The notes beneath the pieces were generated by a model. The model searched no databases and was not told where the DNA came from. It saw only the letters and a program-made list of their open reading frames with translations. From Frondihabitans sp. (GTDB taxonomy: Bacteria > Actinomycetota > Actinomycetes > Actinomycetales > Microbacteriaceae), in NCBI GenBank assembly GCA_025464735.1, contig JAODMX010000091.1, positions 1 to 9,487 on the forward strand: a DNA stretch of 9,487 nucleotides. Reading direction: 5' to 3'. Positions 5,417 through 9,487 of the stretch are shown here, in pieces. Positions within the stretch are counted from its first letter, which is position 1. Every line of letters begins with the position of its first letter. Both the position numbers and the translations under genes were made by a program.

Positions 5417-6454
5417 ATGCGCACGCCACTCCCCCGCGGGTCCTCCGCCGGCCTCGTCATCGCCGTCGTCGCCGCCTTCACGTTCGGCACGTCGGGATCC
5501 TTCGCCGAGCCGCTGCTCAAGGCGGGCTGGAGCCCGGCGGCCGCGGTCACCGTCCGCGCCCTGACCGGCGGCATCCTGCTCGCTCCGCTTGCCGCCGTCC
5601 TGCTTCGCGGACGCTGGCGGACGCTCTGGACAGCCCGCTGGCGCATCCTCGCCATGGCCATGATCGGGGTCGCCGGCACGCAGCTCGCCTACTTCGCCGC
5701 GCTCGAGACCGTACCCGTCGGCACCGCGATCCTGCTCGAATACATGGCGCCGCTCCTCCTGGTCGCGTTCGCCTGGGCCACGACCCGCCGGATCCCACAG
5801 CTCGTCGTCCTCGCCGGCTCGGCTATCGCTCTGGTCGGCCTCATCCTCGTGGTCGCCCCCGGCGGAGGGAAGGCACCCGCGACCATCGGCATCCTCTTCG
5901 CGGTGTTGGCGATGATCGGCTGCGCCGTCTACTACGTCGTAGCCGCCGCCCCGAGCGATGGCCTTCCGCCGGTCGCCTACGCGACGGCCAGCCTGCTGAT
6001 CGGCGGCGTCGTGCTGGGCGTGGTCGGCGCCTCGCAACTCGTGCCATTCGAGATGACGTTCGGCACGGTGCGGATGTTCGGCGGCACCGAGCCCTGGTGG
6101 CTGCCGGTTCTCGCGATCGGGCTCATCTCGACGGCCATCGCCTACACGACGAACATCACCGCGTCGGAGCTGCTGGGTTCGCGGCTGGCGTCGTTCCTCG
6201 GCCTGCTCGAGGTCGTGGCCGCAACGTTCTACGCCTGGATCCTGCTCGGCCAGGCGCTCGCCCTGCCGCAGCTGCTCGGGGGCGCACTGATCCTCGCGGG
6301 CATCGCCTTCGTGCGTGCCGAGCGCAAGCCCGAGCCCGAGCCCGAGCCCGCCCGGGCGGCGGCGCTTTCCGGCGCTGACGCCAGTCCGCGGACTACCGCC
6401 TCCGCCGGAAACACCCGTCCGCCGAAGCCGGCGAGGCTAGGCGGCGAGAGCTGA
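5417..6454 (+). CDS. EamA/DMT-superfamily membrane transporter
   Basis: A 345-residue integral membrane protein with about ten hydrophobic segments in two tandem EamA repeats (about residues 12-140 and 155-292). It is probably an exporter or permease for amino acids, metabolites or drugs. Typical features are the opening FTFGTSGSFAEPLLKAGWSP, the ETVPVGTAILLEYMAPLLL segment closing repeat one, and SELLGSRLASFLGLLEVVAATFYAWILLGQ near the end of repeat two. GAAGGTG at 5403-5409 lies 7 nt before the ATG. Hydrophobic sequence ends near GIAFVRAER. About 45 further residues form a Glu-Pro repeat and a Pro/Ala/Thr-rich tail that most family members lack, and the gene's 3' end overlaps the convergent peptidase gene by 18 bp. 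It is divergent from a CGNR regulator that likely controls it. Substrate cannot be assigned. Confidence 0.93.
   Translation: MRTPLPRGSSAGLVIAVVAAFTFGTSGSFAEPLLKAGWSPAAAVTVRALTGGILLAPLAAVLLRGRWRTLWTARWRILAMAMIGVAGTQLAYFAALETVPVGTAILLEYMAPLLLVAFAWATTRRIPQLVVLAGSAIALVGLILVVAPGGGKAPATIGILFAVLAMIGCAVYYVVAAAPSDGLPPVAYATASLLIGGVVLGVVGASQLVPFEMTFGTVRMFGGTEPWWLPVLAIGLISTAIAYTTNITASELLGSRLASFLGLLEVVAATFYAWILLGQALALPQLLGGALILAGIAFVRAERKPEPEPEPARAAALSGADASPRTTASAGNTRPPKPARLGGES
6332..6349 (+). repeat. Short tandem repeat (GAGCCC)x3 coding Glu-Pro
   Basis: Three perfect GAGCCC hexamers encode EPEPEP at the start of the cytoplasmic tail of the EamA transporter, directly after the last membrane segment. 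The unit keeps the reading frame, so gain or loss of copies by slippage would change linker length without a frameshift. Confidence 0.8.
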
Positions 6455-8308
6455 ACGCAGAAACTCCACCATCCGCGTGACGAGCAACCGCCGGCTCTCC
6501 AAGCGGCGGTACTCGTGCCCCTCGCCCTCGAGCTCGAGGTAGTCGACCGGGGCCGCGCGAGCGCGGAGCGCCGCGACGACCTGGAGCGCCTCACCGATCG
6601 GCACGTTGGTGTCGAGCTCGCCATGCACGACGAGCAACGGCGCCGCGATGTCCGCTACTGAACGCAGCGGCGACAACCGCTCGAGCAGCGCCTCGTCGTC
6701 AACGGGATGTCCGTACTTCGTCGCTGCGGCGGCCGCGATCCAGGGTTCGGTGTCGCGGTAGAAGGTGGCGAAGTCCGACATGCCGCAGATGTCGATTCCG
6801 GCCGCGAACACGTCGGGCGTGAACGCCAGCGAGGCGAGGGTGGCGTAACCGCCGTAGGACCTTCCGGTGACGGCGATGCGAGAAGGATCCGCGATGCCCG
6901 CCTCCGCGAGGAACCCCGCGCAGTCCACCACGTCGTCGAGCGCCGCCCACCGCAGTTCGTGGTCGTCGGCGTGCACGAACTCCTTGCCGAATCCGGACGA
7001 GCCTCGGATGTTCGGCGCGAACACGGTGATTCCCGCGGCGACCATCGCCTGGTGCTGGGCGGAGAAGGTGGGGCGCTCCTGCGACTCGGGTCCGCCGTGC
7101 AGGTGGAGCATCGCTGGTCCGGGCGCGCCAGCGCCATCGCCACCCCGCGCCCGGTACAACCACCCCGTCAGCTCGACCCCGTCGCGCGCCCGGAACGTCT
7201 CGAGGGTCGGTTCGACGAGCCCACTCGGCACGGAGGGCCCGGCCGTGACACGCGACCACGAGTGCTGGCCCGTATCGAGGCGCCACAGCTCGCGAGGCCG
7301 TGTCGGCCCCTCTACGGTGAGGAGGACGCTGCGGCCGTCACGACTGAGCACCGGGTCGCTCACGACGAGCCCCGGCAGACCGTCGACAACCGAGCGCCGA
7401 CCCGACGCCGTGTCGAACAACTCGAGCTCGCTGCGACCGGCGACATTCCAGACGAGGAGGAGCACGCGCCCGGCGTCGTCGGCGTCGAGCGCCTCCAGCT
7501 CGGCGTCCTCGCGGACCGCGAGCACCGTCGAGGTGCCCCTCCACCCGTGCGGCCCGATGGGCATGGCCACGAGCTGCCGCCGCGGGAGCCCCGCCTCGGT
7601 GGAGATGTAGGCGACAAGCGGTGAGTCCTCGCTCTCGGGCGAAGGGCGGATCAGGGCGGTCTCGGCGGATCCGGCCCACGGCGACGTGAGCAGAGGGTGA
7701 TCGTCGTCGGTGAGCCGGTCGACGACCACGACGAACTCCCGCCCGCGCTGGCCGTCGCGCAGCACCACGAGCCGTTCCTCAGCCGACACGTCCAAAATGT
7801 GGATCAGCTCGCCGGTGGCAAGGTCGTCACGCTCCCCCGAGTCCGGGTCGACGAGGTAAGACCGCGCGGGCTGCTCCGGCTCGGTGGAGGGCAGCGTCAC
7901 GACGACCCGGTGCCCGCTGCGGCTCCAGGGGCCGAGTTCGGCGTGCTGGTCGCGGGATCCTGCGATCCTCTGCGCCTCCGATCCGTCGGGCCTGACCACC
8001 CAGACCTGCTGGCGAACGCCACCATCGGTGGCGAGCGCCACCGCGAGCCAGGCGCTGTCGGCCGACCACGAGACGGCCACGACCGGATCCTCACCGACGG
8101 CGAGTCGGACGGGCGTCGGCAAGGCACTGGCACCGCCATCGGCGCTGTCGACCACCACGTCTTGCACGAACACCTCGGGAACCCCGAAGCGGTCACTCAC
8201 AAACGCGACGCGGCGCGCGTTGCGGGTCATCGTGGGGCCCCAGGATCCCCAGGCCCCCACCAGGTCGTCGACCAGATCGGGGAGGACGGCGGCACGATTC
8301 AGGCTCAC
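6437..8308 (-). CDS. S9 family serine peptidase (prolyl oligopeptidase / acylaminoacyl-peptidase type)
   Basis: A 623-residue cytoplasmic peptidase (no signal peptide) expected to cleave short peptides or acylated N-termini. The N-terminal half (about residues 20-350) resembles a PD40/beta-propeller that filters substrate size, for example VVAVSWSADSAWLAVALA and QQVWVVRPDGSEAQRI. The C-terminal alpha/beta-hydrolase domain has HGGP (404-407, oxyanion region), the nucleophile in GRSYGGY (S484), D566 in GELDTNVP and H598 in GEGHEYRR, so the triad is intact. The open frame extends well upstream, but only inside the preceding gene. GTG 8308-8306 is chosen because it overlaps the amidotransferase stop as GTGA, has AGGG 6 nt upstream, and gives normal family length. 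Coupling to a NAGGN-type amidotransferase suggests a role in turnover or supply of a small peptide, which is inference. Confidence 0.93.
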   Translation of the reverse strand: MSLNRAAVLPDLVDDLVGAWGSWGPTMTRNARRVAFVSDRFGVPEVFVQDVVVDSADGGASALPTPVRLAVGEDPVVAVSWSADSAWLAVALATDGGVRQQVWVVRPDGSEAQRIAGSRDQHAELGPWSRSGHRVVVTLPSTEPEQPARSYLVDPDSGERDDLATGELIHILDVSAEERLVVLRDGQRGREFVVVVDRLTDDDHPLLTSPWAGSAETALIRPSPESEDSPLVAYISTEAGLPRRQLVAMPIGPHGWRGTSTVLAVREDAELEALDADDAGRVLLLVWNVAGRSELELFDTASGRRSVVDGLPGLVVSDPVLSRDGRSVLLTVEGPTRPRELWRLDTGQHSWSRVTAGPSVPSGLVEPTLETFRARDGVELTGWLYRARGGDGAGAPGPAMLHLHGGPESQERPTFSAQHQAMVAAGITVFAPNIRGSSGFGKEFVHADDHELRWAALDDVVDCAGFLAEAGIADPSRIAVTGRSYGGYATLASLAFTPDVFAAGIDICGMSDFATFYRDTEPWIAAAAATKYGHPVDDEALLERLSPLRSVADIAAPLLVVHGELDTNVPIGEALQVVAALRARAAPVDYLELEGEGHEYRRLESRRLLVTRMVEFLRSALAA

Positions 8309-9487
8309 GACACGCCCTGCGCCTGCAGCCACATCTCGATGAGGGCGAGCTGCCAGAGGGCATTCGAGCCGAGCGTCGTCCGGGTCTCGTTCGGGTTTGT
8401 CAGCAGGCGTTCGACGGTCGCCGAGTCGAACAGGCCGCGCGCAGCCGCCGCGGGGTCGAGCAGCGCATCGCGCACCCGGGAAAGGTACGGACCTTCGAGC
8501 TGCCGGATGGCCGGCACCGGGAAGTAGCCCTTGGTGCGGTCGATCACAGCGTCGGGCACGATGCCGCGACTGGCACGCTTGAGCACACCCTTGCCGCCGT
8601 CGGCGAGCTTGAGGGACGGCGGGATCCGGCCGGCCAGTTCTACGAACTCGTGGTCGAGGAACGGCACGCGCGCCTCGAGGCCCCACGCCATCGTCATGTT
8701 GTCGACGCGCTTGACCGGGTCGTCGACCAGCATCACCGTCGTGTCGAGGCGGAGCGCAGCGTCGACGGCCGTGTCGGCCCCGGGATGCGCGAACTGCGCG
8801 CGCAGGAACGCCGATGGCCCGTCCGTTTCGGCCAACCACTCGGGATTGAGCAGGCGCGAGAGGGCGCTCCACGATCGGTCGGCGAAGACGGAGGCGTATG
8901 CCGGCTGCACGTCGTCTCGTGCAACGGACGCGAGCGGCGGGTACCAGTCGTAACCGCCGAGGATCTCGTCGGCACCCTGCCCCGACTGCACCACCTTCAC
9001 GGAGCGAGACACCTCCTCGCTGAGGAGGTAGAACGCCACGCAGTCGTGGCTCACCATCGGTTCGCTCATCGCTCGGATCGCGCCGTCGATGCCGGGCAGC
9101 AATTTCGCCGAGTCGATCGGGATCCGGTGGTGATCGGTCTGGAACTCCTGCGCCACGATCGACGAATACTCGAACTCGTTGCCCGACTCCCCGCCCGCGG
9201 AGTCGAAGCCGATGCTGAATGTCGCCAGATCTTTCTGGCCGGCCTCGGCGAGGAGCGCCACGACCAGGCTGGAGTCGATTCCCCCGGAGAGGAGCACCCC
9301 GACGGGCACGTCCGACACCATGCGGCGCTTGACGGCGGTGCGCAGAGAGTCGATCACCGCCTCCTGCCAGTCTTCCTCGGTCCAGTCGGCGCGGGCCGGG
9401 TCGCGGGTGAACAGCGGCTCCCAGTACACGTGGTCCTCGAACGAGCCGTCAGGGGAAACCACACGCACCGTCGCCGGCGGGAGCTTT
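8305..9487 (-). CDS. asnO: Asparagine-synthase-like amidotransferase, probable N-acetylglutaminylglutamine amidotransferase (partial, 5' end missing)
   Basis: The visible 393 residues are the synthetase half of a class II (AsnB-type) amidotransferase. The frame stays open to the right edge (KLPPATVRVV...), so the N-terminal glutaminase domain with its Cys2, perhaps 200 residues, lies outside. The PP-loop SGGIDSS (visible residues 67-73) binds and adenylates with ATP. The stretch DEFEYS-like EFEYSSIVAQEF, SEPMVSHDCVAFYLLSEEVS and VVQSGQGADEILGGYDWYPPL matches, from memory, the family that amidates N-acetylglutaminylglutamine to the osmoprotectant NAGGN rather than true asparagine synthetase. 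The C-terminus RVPFLDHEFVELAGRIPP and KGYFPVP is also family-typical. It overlaps the downstream S9 peptidase start by 4 bp. The acetyltransferase/ligase partner gene of the pathway is not in the window and would be expected upstream, beyond the edge. Confidence 0.85.
   Translation of the reverse strand, partial: KLPPATVRVVSPDGSFEDHVYWEPLFTRDPARADWTEEDWQEAVIDSLRTAVKRRMVSDVPVGVLLSGGIDSSLVVALLAEAGQKDLATFSIGFDSAGGESGNEFEYSSIVAQEFQTDHHRIPIDSAKLLPGIDGAIRAMSEPMVSHDCVAFYLLSEEVSRSVKVVQSGQGADEILGGYDWYPPLASVARDDVQPAYASVFADRSWSALSRLLNPEWLAETDGPSAFLRAQFAHPGADTAVDAALRLDTTVMLVDDPVKRVDNMTMAWGLEARVPFLDHEFVELAGRIPPSLKLADGGKGVLKRASRGIVPDAVIDRTKGYFPVPAIRQLEGPYLSRVRDALLDPAAAARGLFDSATVERLLTNPNETRTTLGSNALWQLALIEMWLQAQGVS

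Noticed and set aside
5023..6378. 451-codon open frame on the plus strand spanning the CGNR gene, the divergent gap and most of the EamA gene
   Set aside because: It crosses two genes with strong family matches, and its translation is Arg/His/Pro-rich shadow sequence. It also ignores the well-placed ribosome binding sites of both real genes.
8309..8872. Upstream extension of the S9 peptidase frame to give 811 codons
   Set aside because: The extra 188 codons lie within the amidotransferase gene in another frame and read as Arg/Pro/Ala-rich shadow sequence. The GTG at 8308 with the GTGA overlap and AGGG site gives the normal family start.

Overview
The window is GC-rich DNA that looks like a high-GC actinobacterium, most likely Microbacteriaceae. 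This rests on the codon bias, GTG and TTG starts, and the families present (CGNR regulator, NAGGN-type amidotransferase, LacI/solute-binding-protein sugar cassette). That placement is inference, not a database result. The first 14 bases match the 3' end of the standard Illumina adapter, so the left edge is probably a contig end and not native sequence.

Left part (about 15-4684, all + strand): the possible 3' tail of a lost gene overlaps a LacI-family regulator. A stem-loop and a promoter/operator region follow. The operator candidate is a CG-centred palindrome just downstream of a good promoter. Two closely spaced genes come next: a Tat-type lipoprotein solute-binding protein, and a cytoplasmic flavoprotein that fuses a gluconate-2-dehydrogenase-subunit-3-like domain to a GMC oxidoreductase. 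Together they suggest a substrate-inducible cassette that captures a sugar or glycoside and oxidises it, probably at a sugar hydroxyl. No permease, ATPase or cytochrome gene is visible.

Middle (about 4685-6454): a CGNR zinc-finger regulator on the minus strand, with a TTG start and a strong ribosome binding site, is divergent from an EamA/DMT-family 10-TM transporter across 73 bp. This is a typical regulator-transporter pair. The transporter has a low-complexity C-terminal tail containing a Glu-Pro repeat, and its 3' end overlaps the convergent gene by 18 bp.

Right part (6437-9487, minus strand): an asparagine-synthase-like amidotransferase runs off the right edge without its N-terminal glutaminase domain. 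It closely resembles the enzyme of the N-acetylglutaminylglutamine amide (NAGGN) osmoprotectant pathway. It is translationally coupled by a 4-bp GTGA overlap to a cytoplasmic S9 (prolyl-oligopeptidase-type) serine peptidase. No rRNA, tRNA, CRISPR array, insertion sequence or phage gene was seen.
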